NCBI GenBank assembly: GCA_936924635.1
Contig: CAKZHP010000117.1
Span: 1-60,375, forward strand
Origin: an uncultured Propionibacteriaceae bacterium
GTDB lineage: Bacteria > Actinomycetota > Actinomycetes > Propionibacteriales > Propionibacteriaceae
Reading direction: 5' to 3'
Length of the DNA: 60,375 bases
In this document: piece after piece, positions 34,075 to 42,318 of the stretch
Position numbering within the stretch: the first letter of the stretch is position 1
Layout: each line of letters begins with the position of its first letter
Translations under genes and position numbers: made by a program
The notes under the pieces: model-generated
Databases searched by the model: none
The model's input: only the letters and a program-made list of their open reading frames with translations
What the model was told of the DNA's origin: nothing

Positions 34075-35391
34075 TCAGCCCTCGGCCTGCGCCGGGGATG
34101 CCGCCCGGGTGAGCTGCTCGAGCGCCCGGGTGGGGATCGGCAGCCAGTCGGGCCGGTTGCGCACCTCGTACACCACCTCGTACACGGCCTTGTCGGCCTC
34201 GTACGCGGCGAGCACGTCCTCGTCCAGCCCCCCACCTCGCTGGTCACAATAGGCCCCCAGGAACGCCTCGCGCGCCTCGGCCAGCCAGGCGAGCGCAGCA
34301 GGAGAGCCCGGGTCGTCGGCCGCACTGGTCGCGTACGACAGGGAGCGGAGCATGCCCGCCACGTCGCGTACGGGGGAGTCGATGACCCGCCGCTCCGCCA
34401 TCGACTTCAGCGGCTCGCCCTCGAAGTCGATGATCCGCCAGCCGTCGGGCGTGCGCAGCGTCTGCCCCAGGTGGAAGTCGCCGTGGCCGCGCTGCGCGCC
34501 GATCTCGCGGCCCCGGAGGCGGTCGAACAGGGCGACCAGCGCGTCGCGGTGCCCGGCGAGCACAGGCGCGGCCAGCGTGGCCTGCTGCAGCCGGGCCGCC
34601 ATGGTGTCGGCCACGTCGTCGCCGCGCACGATGCCCGTGGTGTCGGCCAGCCCGCCGTGCACGTCGGCCAGTGCTCGCCCCAGGGCGGCGGCGTCCGCGG
34701 TGAAGTCCTGCCCGGCGGCACACGCCGCGGAGGCGAGCTCCCAGCCGTCCTCGGGGTGGCGGAGCAGCTCCGTCATCGACGCGAGGTCGAACCGCTGACC
34801 GCCGACCGAGGCCATCAGCCACCCGTACACGCGGGGCACCTCCGTGACCCCGGCGCGGCGCAGGTGGTCGGTCACCTCGATGTCGAGGTTGGCGCCGGGC
34901 TCCAGCTTGCGGAACACCTTGAGCAGCGCCACGTGGCCCAGGAAGACGTTGGTGTTCGACTGCTGACCCGCGTACCAACGGGGGGTGAGGTCACCGGGCG
35001 GCAGCGGCTCGGCCACCTCGACGCCCAGCGAGTCGGCGCCCTCGTCCAGCTCGTACGCGGTCAGCAGCGCCGAGACCGCGGCTGCCATCGCCTCCGGGTC
35101 GCGAGGCGCGTCGGAGACGCGCTCCTCGCCCAGCACGCCCACCTCGGCCTCGCCCGGCTCCGCGTCGAGGTCCCGGTAGGCCACGAGGAGCTGGTAGGCC
35201 TCGGCCCCGCCGTCGGCGTACGAGACCGTGGCGATCTCCGGCCGGACCCGCACCGGGGCTGGCGGCGGCACCAGCCAGGGGAGCGGGTGCACCCCGACCA
35301 GCGTGCCGTCGCGGCCCTTGCCCTGGAACCAGCGGGCCTCACGGACCACCGGCCACCAGAGAGCAGCGGCCTCGTAGGAGTCGGACGTCAT
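34075..35391 (-). CDS. mak: Maltokinase (Pep2/Mak)
   Basis: Phosphorylates maltose to maltose-1-phosphate, the donor used by GlgE. It has 438 residues. The N-terminal cap ends in PRWYAGQQSNTNVFLG, and the kinase C-lobe has the catalytic loop RGHGDFHLGQT and the metal motif IIDFEGEP. In many actinobacteria Mak follows or is fused to trehalose synthase TreS, which feeds it. Here no treS is in the window. It starts 4 bases after glgE, so the two are coupled. Confidence 0.93.
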   Translation of the reverse strand: MTSDSYEAAALWWPVVREARWFQGKGRDGTLVGVHPLPWLVPPPAPVRVRPEIATVSYADGGAEAYQLLVAYRDLDAEPGEAEVGVLGEERVSDAPRDPEAMAAAVSALLTAYELDEGADSLGVEVAEPLPPGDLTPRWYAGQQSNTNVFLGHVALLKVFRKLEPGANLDIEVTDHLRRAGVTEVPRVYGWLMASVGGQRFDLASMTELLRHPEDGWELASAACAAGQDFTADAAALGRALADVHGGLADTTGIVRGDDVADTMAARLQQATLAAPVLAGHRDALVALFDRLRGREIGAQRGHGDFHLGQTLRTPDGWRIIDFEGEPLKSMAERRVIDSPVRDVAGMLRSLSYATSAADDPGSPAALAWLAEAREAFLGAYCDQRGGGLDEDVLAAYEADKAVYEVVYEVRNRPDWLPIPTRALEQLTRAASPAQAEG

Positions 35392-35395
35392 CGGG

Positions 35396-37702
35396 TCAGA
35401 CCACCGCCACCGAGCAGATGTGGGCCGGGTTGCCGGGGTGCAGCTGCACGTGTGCCACCCCGCCCCAGGTCCAGGTCTGCCGCGTGAGCTCGTCGGTGAT
35501 CTGCAGCTGCGGCGCCGCGGGCAGGCCGAGGGCGGCCTGGTCCAGGTACACCTCGGCGGTCACGTCCTCGGACGGGTTCAGGCTGCACACCACCAGCACC
35601 CGGTCGTCGCCGTCTCGCTTGGAGTACGCGATCACGTCGGGGTGGCTGGTGGGATGGAACGCGATCGTGCGCAGCGACCGGAAGGCCACGTGCTCGCGGC
35701 GGATCTCGTTCAGCCTCCCCAGCAGCACGTTGAGGTTGCCCGGAGCGTTGAAGTCGCGCGGCCGGTACTCGTACTTCTCGCTGTCGAGGTACTCCTCGCC
35801 GCCCTCGCGGAACGGCAGGTGCTCGCACAGCTCGAAACCGGAGTACACGCCCCAGGTCGGCGACAGCGTCGCGGCCAGCACCGCCCGGATCACGAACGCC
35901 GCGGGGTTGCCCGACTGCAGGAAGCGGGGGTTGATGTCGGGCGTGGTGGTGAAGAAGTTGGGCCGGTAGAACGGCGCCATCTCGGTGGAGAGCTCGGTGA
36001 GGTACTCCTCGATCTCCTCCTTGGTGTTGCGCCAGGTGAAGTAGGTGTACGACTGGTGGAACCCCACCTTGCCCAGCGCGTGCATCATCTCCGGCCGCGT
36101 GAACGCCTCGGCGAGGAAGATCACGTCGGGGTGCGACTCGCGCATCTGGCGCATGATCCAGCCCCAGAACTGCACCGACTTGGTGTGCGGGTTGTCGACG
36201 CGGAACAGCGTGACGCCCTTGTCGGCCCAGAACCGCAGCAGCCGCAGCGACTCGGCGTAGATGCCGGCCGGGTCGTTGTCGAAGTTGATGGGGTAGATGT
36301 CCTGGTACTTCTTGGGCGGGTTCTCGGCGTAGGCGATCGTGCCGTCGAGCCTCGTGGTGAACCACTCCGGGTGCTCGGTGACCCACGGGTGGTCGGGGGA
36401 GGCCTGCAGGGCGAAGTCGAGGGCGATCTCCAGGCCCAGCTCCTTGGCCTTGGCGACGAAGCGGTCGAAGGCGTCGAAGTCGCCGAGGTCGGGGTGGATG
36501 GCGTCGTGGCCGCCCTCGGCGTTGCCGATCGCCCACGGCGAGCCCGGGTCTTGCTCGCTCGGGGTGAGGCTGTTGTTCCTGCCCTTGCGGAACGCGGTGC
36601 CGATGGGGTGGATGGGCGGCAGGTAGATCACGTCGAACCCCATGGCGGCGGCTGCCTCCAGCCGCTCGTGGCTGGAGTCGAACGTGCCGGAGTGCCACCG
36701 CTCCCCGTCGTGCCAGGCGCCCTGGGAGCGCGGGAAGAACTCGTACCAGGCGGAGAACAGGGCCCGCTCGCGGTCCACCTGCAGCGGGTAGTCGAGGCTG
36801 GGGGTGACCAGGTCGCGCGGGGCGTGGGCGGTGATGGCTCGCCGTACGCCGCTCTGCTCGACCGACTCGAGCAGCTCCAGCGGGTCGCGGTCGGGCAGCA
36901 GCGCGCTCGCGGTGCCGCGCAGCAGCGCCTCGTCGCCGGCGGCTCCGGCCTGCTTGGCGTTGTCGGCGCCACGCTCCAGCACCTGGCGGCCCTCCTGGCA
37001 GACCAGGGGCACGTCCTGGGCCAGCGGCAGCTTGGCCTCGGCGATGTGGTGCCAGGTCCCCCACGGGTCGCTCCAGGCCTCGACGCGGAAGGTCCAGTCA
37101 CCGGCGCTGTCCGGCCGCACCCAGGCCTGCCAGATGTCGAGGCCGAGCGGCTCGATCTGGGTCATCGGGTACGCAGTCTCCCGGCCCTGCGGATCGGTGA
37201 GCACGACGGTGGCGTTCACCGCGTCGTGGCCCTCCCGGAACACGCGGGCGCTGACCGGGAACAGCTCACCGACCACGGCCTTGGCCGCGTACGCACCACC
37301 CTCGATCACCGGCTGCACCTTGGTGACGGGGATGCGTCCGAAGCCCAGCGGCCGCGGGCCCACGGGCTGGGCACCCTCCGGCACCTCCGACAGCACCAGG
37401 CCGGCCGAGACCGCACCGCCGGCAGCGTCGACCTCGCCCGCGGCGGTGGCGTCGTCAGCGGTCACCTCGGACGGGGCGGGCTCCGGTGCCGCGGAGACCA
37501 CGGCCGAGGCGGGCGAGATGGCTGCTGGTGCGGTGGCGCTCCTGCCGGGGGTGGTGGAGACCGGGTCGGACGCGGGGGCGGGCTCCGACGCGGCCTGCGT
37601 GGTGGCCGCGACCTCGGTCGGGGCTGGGGTCTGCGGGCTCGGGGCCGAGGCCCCCGCCCGGCGAGGGGTCGACGGCTTGGACGGACGGGTGGGGTCGGCC
37701 AT
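35396..37702 (-). CDS. glgE: Alpha-1,4-glucan:maltose-1-phosphate maltosyltransferase
   Basis: GH13_3 enzyme that extends alpha-1,4-glucan with maltosyl units from maltose-1-phosphate. It has 768 residues. The nucleophile is D503 (GVTLFRVDNPHTK) and the acid/base E532 (FLAEAFTRP). FRKGRNNSLTPSEQDPGSPW is a strong family marker. The family core begins near residue 118 (PLGFGRIPV). The first 115 residues are an Ala/Pro/Ser/Thr-rich tail not normally present. ATG 37702 is the only good start with this frame. A 1630-codon open frame on the other strand is a shadow. Confidence 0.96.
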   Translation of the reverse strand: MADPTRPSKPSTPRRAGASAPSPQTPAPTEVAATTQAASEPAPASDPVSTTPGRSATAPAAISPASAVVSAAPEPAPSEVTADDATAAGEVDAAGGAVSAGLVLSEVPEGAQPVGPRPLGFGRIPVTKVQPVIEGGAYAAKAVVGELFPVSARVFREGHDAVNATVVLTDPQGRETAYPMTQIEPLGLDIWQAWVRPDSAGDWTFRVEAWSDPWGTWHHIAEAKLPLAQDVPLVCQEGRQVLERGADNAKQAGAAGDEALLRGTASALLPDRDPLELLESVEQSGVRRAITAHAPRDLVTPSLDYPLQVDRERALFSAWYEFFPRSQGAWHDGERWHSGTFDSSHERLEAAAAMGFDVIYLPPIHPIGTAFRKGRNNSLTPSEQDPGSPWAIGNAEGGHDAIHPDLGDFDAFDRFVAKAKELGLEIALDFALQASPDHPWVTEHPEWFTTRLDGTIAYAENPPKKYQDIYPINFDNDPAGIYAESLRLLRFWADKGVTLFRVDNPHTKSVQFWGWIMRQMRESHPDVIFLAEAFTRPEMMHALGKVGFHQSYTYFTWRNTKEEIEEYLTELSTEMAPFYRPNFFTTTPDINPRFLQSGNPAAFVIRAVLAATLSPTWGVYSGFELCEHLPFREGGEEYLDSEKYEYRPRDFNAPGNLNVLLGRLNEIRREHVAFRSLRTIAFHPTSHPDVIAYSKRDGDDRVLVVCSLNPSEDVTAEVYLDQAALGLPAAPQLQITDELTRQTWTWGGVAHVQLHPGNPAHICSVAVV

Positions 37703-37822
37703 GGGGGGTCCTCCTCGGTGCGACGGGCGAAGTCCGGGTGCGTACCCACGGCCAACCTAGCGACGATCAGGCCGGGCCGCAGTGCCTCCCACAGGCTGGA
37801 GGCGGCAGTCGACGGGCCGCGC

Positions 37823-40111
37823 TCAGCCCTCGCCCTCGGCGGGGCCGGGGGCGTCGGGATCCTGCTCGGGCTGCGGTGGCTCGGTGGGCAGGTCGGTCGC
37901 GGCGGGCTTCACGTCGGGGCCCTCCAGGTCCTCCTGCGCGCGGACCTCGTCGACGTCCAGGGGGGCCGCCTCAGGGTCGGGGGCCAGCTCCTCGGTGCGG
38001 ACGATCGCCTCCGTGGGAACCTCGGCGCTCATGAGCACCACGGTGCGGGGCGGCAGCGTGACCACGGCGCCGGACGCCAGTGCCTCATCCGGGCCGGGCA
38101 GCTCGCCCTCGGCGCCGGAGTGGAGCAGGACGCGGTAGTCGGTGCCCCAGGGGAGGTCGGGCAGCGTGATGTCGACGGGGTAGTCGCCGGCGTGCAGCCA
38201 GGTCACGAAGGCCTCGGCCTGGTCGGAGACGTACATGCCGAGCGTCTGCCGCCCGGAGTCGTGCCAGTCGCCCTCCTGCATCTCCCCGGAGTAGCCGTTC
38301 AGCCAGGCCAGGTCGAACCGGCCGAGCCCGTTGCCGTGGGGGTCGGTGATCTCGGCGTGGTGGAGGAACCGCTCGGGGCGCAGCAGGGGGTGCTCGTGAC
38401 GCAGCCGCAGCACCTCGGAGGTGAAGTGCTGGACGTCTCCCCAGTGCTCCACGTCGGTCCAGTCGATCCAGGAGATCGGCCCGTCCTGGCAGTAGGCGTT
38501 GTTGCTGCCCTGCTGGGTGCGCCCGAACTCGTCACCGGCGGTGATCATCGGCGCACCGTGGCTCAGCAGCAAGGTCGCGGTCAGGTTCTTGATCTGGCGG
38601 TGGCGCAGCGCCATCACGCCCTCGTCGTCGGTCTCACCCTCGACACCGCAGTTCCAGGACCGGTTGTCGTCGGCCCCGTCGCGGTTGTTCTCGCGGTTCG
38701 CCTCGTTGTGCTTGCGGTTGTACGAGACCAGGTCGCGCATGGTGAACCCGTCGTGCGCGGTGATGAAGTTCACGCTGGCACTGAGGTCGCGGCCGTCGTG
38801 GTCGTAGATGTCCGGCGAGCCGGACAGGCGGGTGGCCAGCTCCTGCACGCCCAGCGGGACGCCGCGCCAGAAGTCGCGCATGTAGCCGCGGTAGCGGTCG
38901 TTCCACTCGCTCCAGGCCGGGCCCCACTGGCCGACCTGGTAGCCGTACGGGCCTACGTCCCAGGGCTCGGCGATGAGCTTCACCCCCTGCAGCACCGGGT
39001 CGGCGGCCATCGCGAGCTTCAGCGGGTGCTCCTGGTCGACGTGGTGCTCGTGGTCACGGATCAACGTGGTGGCGAGGTCGAAGCGGAAGCCGTCGACACC
39101 CATCTCGGTGACCCAGTAGCGCAGGGAGTCCATCACGAGGCGCTGGACACCCGGCTCGCTGGTGTCCAGGGAGTTGCCGCAACCGGTCACGTCGTAGTCG
39201 TTGCGGTTGTCCTCGGTGAGCCGGTAGTAGCCGCCGTGGTCGATGCCCCGGAAGCTCAGCGTCGGGCCCTCGTGGCCACCCTCGCCGGTGTGGTTGTAGA
39301 CCACGTCGAGGATCACCTCGATGCCGGCCTCGTGCAGCGCCGACACCATCTCCTTGAACTCGGCGACCTGCGAGCCGACGAGCCGGGTCGACGTGTACGC
39401 CTCGTGGGGGGCGAAGAACCCGAGCGTGTTGTAGCCCCAGTAGTTGGACAGGCCGGCGCCCACGACGAACGGCTCGGACACGAAGTGATGCACCGGGAGC
39501 AGCTCCACGGCGGTGACACCGGTGCTGACCAGGTGCTCGATCACGGCGGGGTGGGTGAGGGCGGAGTACGTGCCGCGGCGGTGCTCGGGGACGGCCGGGT
39601 GCAGCTGCGTGTAGCCCTTCACGTGGAGCTCGTAGAACACGCTGTCAGGGATGCTGCGGCGCTCCGCGATCGGCGTCGGCGGCGGCGTCGGCGCGATCAC
39701 CACGCTGAGCGGGACGGCGGCGAAGGAGTCGGTCGGGTCGGGCAGGTAGTCCGACTCAGGGGTGTGGTCCATGATCGGCCCGGCGTAGTCGACGCCGCCG
39801 GTGATGGCCCGGGCGTACGGGTCGAGCAGCAGCTTCGCGGGGTTGAACCTCTCGCCGGTCTCCGGGCTCCAGGCGCCGTGGACGCGGTAGCCGTACAGAG
39901 CACCGTGACCGATGCCGTCGACCCAAGCGGTCCAGACGCCGTCCTCTCCTCCGTCCATGGTGACGTTGTGCTGGGAGCCGTCGGGGGAGACGAGGGCGAG
40001 CTCGACCATGGTGGCTCGCGGGGCCCAGAGCCCGAAGTGTGTGCCGTTGTCGTCCGGGTGGGCGCCGAGGCGCGCGTCGGCGGCAGGAGCGGGCAGTGCC
40101 GGAAGGCTCAT
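37823..40111 (-). CDS. glgX: Glycogen debranching enzyme GlgX
   Basis: Isoamylase-type GH13_11 enzyme that removes the short branches left by glycogen phosphorylase. It has 762 residues. CBM48 N-terminus (HFGLWAPRATMVELALVSPD), nucleophile D345 (GVDGFRFDLATTL), acid/base E382 (KLIAEPWDVGPYGYQVG), and TAHDGFTMRDLVSYNRKHN. The last 65 residues form an acidic Pro/Glu/Asp tail absent from E. coli GlgX. It heads the alpha-glucan cluster, with 120 bases before glgE. Confidence 0.95.
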   Translation of the reverse strand: MSLPALPAPAADARLGAHPDDNGTHFGLWAPRATMVELALVSPDGSQHNVTMDGGEDGVWTAWVDGIGHGALYGYRVHGAWSPETGERFNPAKLLLDPYARAITGGVDYAGPIMDHTPESDYLPDPTDSFAAVPLSVVIAPTPPPTPIAERRSIPDSVFYELHVKGYTQLHPAVPEHRRGTYSALTHPAVIEHLVSTGVTAVELLPVHHFVSEPFVVGAGLSNYWGYNTLGFFAPHEAYTSTRLVGSQVAEFKEMVSALHEAGIEVILDVVYNHTGEGGHEGPTLSFRGIDHGGYYRLTEDNRNDYDVTGCGNSLDTSEPGVQRLVMDSLRYWVTEMGVDGFRFDLATTLIRDHEHHVDQEHPLKLAMAADPVLQGVKLIAEPWDVGPYGYQVGQWGPAWSEWNDRYRGYMRDFWRGVPLGVQELATRLSGSPDIYDHDGRDLSASVNFITAHDGFTMRDLVSYNRKHNEANRENNRDGADDNRSWNCGVEGETDDEGVMALRHRQIKNLTATLLLSHGAPMITAGDEFGRTQQGSNNAYCQDGPISWIDWTDVEHWGDVQHFTSEVLRLRHEHPLLRPERFLHHAEITDPHGNGLGRFDLAWLNGYSGEMQEGDWHDSGRQTLGMYVSDQAEAFVTWLHAGDYPVDITLPDLPWGTDYRVLLHSGAEGELPGPDEALASGAVVTLPPRTVVLMSAEVPTEAIVRTEELAPDPEAAPLDVDEVRAQEDLEGPDVKPAATDLPTEPPQPEQDPDAPGPAEGEG

Positions 40112-40202
40112 GAAATCTGGTTCTCTCTCGGTGGTGCGGCCCGCGGGGCGGGCCAGGTCGTGCAGTCAGGAGCGTCACACGGTCGCCGACGCCTGCGGCA
40201 GG

Positions 40203-41210
40203 TCAGCCGGTCCAGACGATCGTCGGCTCCTTGTCGAGCAGGTTCACTCTACCGATCGCCTGCGTCCGGGGCAGGTCGAGAGCCGGCGGGTTGGTCCCTG
40301 GGGGGAACGTGATCCTCATGCTGAGGGGTACCTCGACGGTGCTCTTGGTGAGGTCCGCGCCCAGCACGATCTTCATGTCGGCCGGCGGTGCCGACAGCAC
40401 GGTCCAGGTCGAGCCGGCCGGGTCCGCGGTGGTGGTGACGCCGCCGCTCAGCCGGAACGGGCACCCGGCCGGTGCGAAGGAGTGCTGGGTGGCGCAGGCG
40501 GTCAGGGAGGCGGTCACCGCTCCGGTGACAGCGGTCCGGCCCGCCGTGGTGAGCTGCGGCGCGAAGTCGCTCGCGGGAAGCGTGTCCGCCAGCCGCTTGA
40601 CGGTGACGGTCTTCGAGCGGCCGTACGCGAGGTGGGGGGTCGGGGTGGTGAGCGGGTAGCTGCCCGGCAGCAGGAACGCGACGTCGTCGGTGATCTCGAC
40701 CCCGGCCAGGTCGGCAGGCAGGCCAGGGCGACGCTGGGAGCCGACGGGGATCCCGCCGGTGTTGACCGCGGTGATGATCTTGAAGCCGCTGCCGACCGGG
40801 GTCAGCGAGATGGTGTCGGTGATGGTCTCCTGCCCGAGGGTGTAGGTGACCGGCACCACCAGGGCCGTCGTGACCGGCACCGAGATGTTGCCGATGGGCT
40901 GGTCTTGGTGACCCGCCCGGAGCACGTCGTCGGTGATGAACCGGGTGCTCGGCGGCGGGCTCGCCAGCTCGGCGAGGGCGGCGGCGGCCCGGTTGTCGCG
41001 CAGGGCCGTGAAGAACCGCGCCACGGTGTCGGAGGGCCCCTGGCCCTGGTGGCGGTGGAGGTAGATCATGCGGCCCGCGGAGATGCCGAGCAGCAGCGCG
41101 AAGGTGCAGACGTAGGCGGCGATCATCCATCGGGGTCGCAGGGGGCGCGCGGCGGGGCCCGGGGCGGTGGGCGACCCGCTCGCACCGCTCTCGACCTGAC
41201 CCCCCGTCAC
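40203..41210 (-). CDS. Single-pass membrane protein of unknown function
   Basis: A 335-residue protein from GTG 41210. The cytoplasmic N-terminus (about 32 residues, Pro/Ala/Gly) leads to one helix (WMIAAYVCTFALLLGISAGR). The outside part has a helical stretch (SDTVARFFTALRDNRAAAAL) and then repeated beta-type segments such as NISVPVTTALVVPVTYTLGQ and STVEVPLSMRITFPPGTNPP. Two Cys may pair. I recognise no family. Mce-associated or lipoprotein-like folds are possible. It is divergent from the MetE-like gene with 59 bases between. Confidence 0.75.
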   Translation of the reverse strand: MTGGQVESGASGSPTAPGPAARPLRPRWMIAAYVCTFALLLGISAGRMIYLHRHQGQGPSDTVARFFTALRDNRAAAALAELASPPPSTRFITDDVLRAGHQDQPIGNISVPVTTALVVPVTYTLGQETITDTISLTPVGSGFKIITAVNTGGIPVGSQRRPGLPADLAGVEITDDVAFLLPGSYPLTTPTPHLAYGRSKTVTVKRLADTLPASDFAPQLTTAGRTAVTGAVTASLTACATQHSFAPAGCPFRLSGGVTTTADPAGSTWTVLSAPPADMKIVLGADLTKSTVEVPLSMRITFPPGTNPPALDLPRTQAIGRVNLLDKEPTIVWTG

Positions 41211-41269
41211 CGGCCCAGGGTACCGACCAGAACCCACCTGCCCACAATCTCGGCACCTAGGATGACGGC

Positions 41270-42256
41270 GTGGCAGACGTGGTGGAGACGACCGGGATCG
41301 GTTCCTGGCCAGGACTTTCCATGGCTGAAGCGGTGCGGGAGAACCTGGCGCTGTGGGGCCTGCCGGTGCTGCCCGAGCTGCCGGCGCGAGGGCCCGGGGC
41401 GGCGATGGTGGGGCGGACGCTCGGGGCGCTGCCAGAGCTCGGGTTCGAGCACGGCCCGTTCGGATGGCTGGCGTCGGACTCCGGGGGCGTCGACCAGCGC
41501 CGCGCCGCCGCCACGCTGCGCGACGACCTCGACATCCTCGCCGAGGCCGCCGACGGCTACGCGGGGCCTCTGGCGGTCTCGCTCGCCGGCCCCTGGACGC
41601 TGATGGCAACCGTCGACCTGGCGCGGGGCGGCCGGATGCTCGGGGACCACGGTGCCCGCCGGGACCTGGTGGCCGCGGTGGCGGAGGCGCTGCCCGCGCT
41701 CGGGGCCGCCGTGCGGTCCCGGGTGCCGGGTGCCGAGCCGGTGCTGAAGATCGACGAGCCCGCGCTGGGAGCGGTGCTCGGGGGGCAGGTGCCGACCGAG
41801 AGCGGTCTGCACCGCCACCGCTCCGTGCCGGCCGACGAGGTGCAGGCGGGCCTGCGGCAGCTGGTGGCCGCGGCCGGCGGGGAGCTCGTCGTGCACAGCT
41901 GCGCGCCGGCCCCGGTGCGGCTGCTGGTGACCAGCGGCCTACGGACGCTGGCGCTCGACGCGTCGGTGGTCCGGCGTGACGACCTGGACGTGCTGGCCGA
42001 GCACGTCGACGGCGGCGGGGCGCTGTGGCTGGGCGTCGTGCCCACCCACCAGGGCCCGGTGGTGCCGTCCGTACGCGAGGTCGTCGCCGCGACCGACCGC
42101 TTCCTGCGACCGCTGGAGCTGGGACGCCGCCTGCTGGGCCACCTGTGGCTGACGCCGGGCTGCGGGCTGGCCGGGTTCTCGCGGGAGGCCGCGACCGGGG
42201 TGGCCCGGGTGCTGCGCGACGCGGCCGGTGAGGTCACCGAGGCGTTGTCGGCCTGA
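41270..42256 (+). CDS. MetE C-terminal-like protein (cobalamin-independent methionine synthase family)
   Basis: A 328-residue single-domain member of the UROD/MetE fold, about half of a full MetE. Family marks are the N-terminal GIGSWPG, a zinc His-x-Cys in ELVVHSCAPAP and a second Cys in LWLTPGCGL. The third ligand expected from MetE (Glu) is not obvious. Similar half-length proteins sit next to ligA in other actinobacteria (Rv3015c, from memory). Their role is not established; a methyltransferase acting on thiols is plausible. Confidence 0.82.
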   Translation: MADVVETTGIGSWPGLSMAEAVRENLALWGLPVLPELPARGPGAAMVGRTLGALPELGFEHGPFGWLASDSGGVDQRRAAATLRDDLDILAEAADGYAGPLAVSLAGPWTLMATVDLARGGRMLGDHGARRDLVAAVAEALPALGAAVRSRVPGAEPVLKIDEPALGAVLGGQVPTESGLHRHRSVPADEVQAGLRQLVAAAGGELVVHSCAPAPVRLLVTSGLRTLALDASVVRRDDLDVLAEHVDGGGALWLGVVPTHQGPVVPSVREVVAATDRFLRPLELGRRLLGHLWLTPGCGLAGFSREAATGVARVLRDAAGEVTEALSA

Positions 42257-42318
42257 GGGGTTGGGTGGCGGGTGAGGGGCGGCGGCTCCAGGACGGACTG
42301 TCGGTGGCCGCTGCTTAG

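Noticed and set aside
35420..40312. A 1630-codon open frame on the plus strand
   Set aside because: It lies wholly opposite glgE and glgX, is rich in Val, Gly, Arg and Leu with no recognisable domain, and arises because stops are rare opposite GC-biased third positions.
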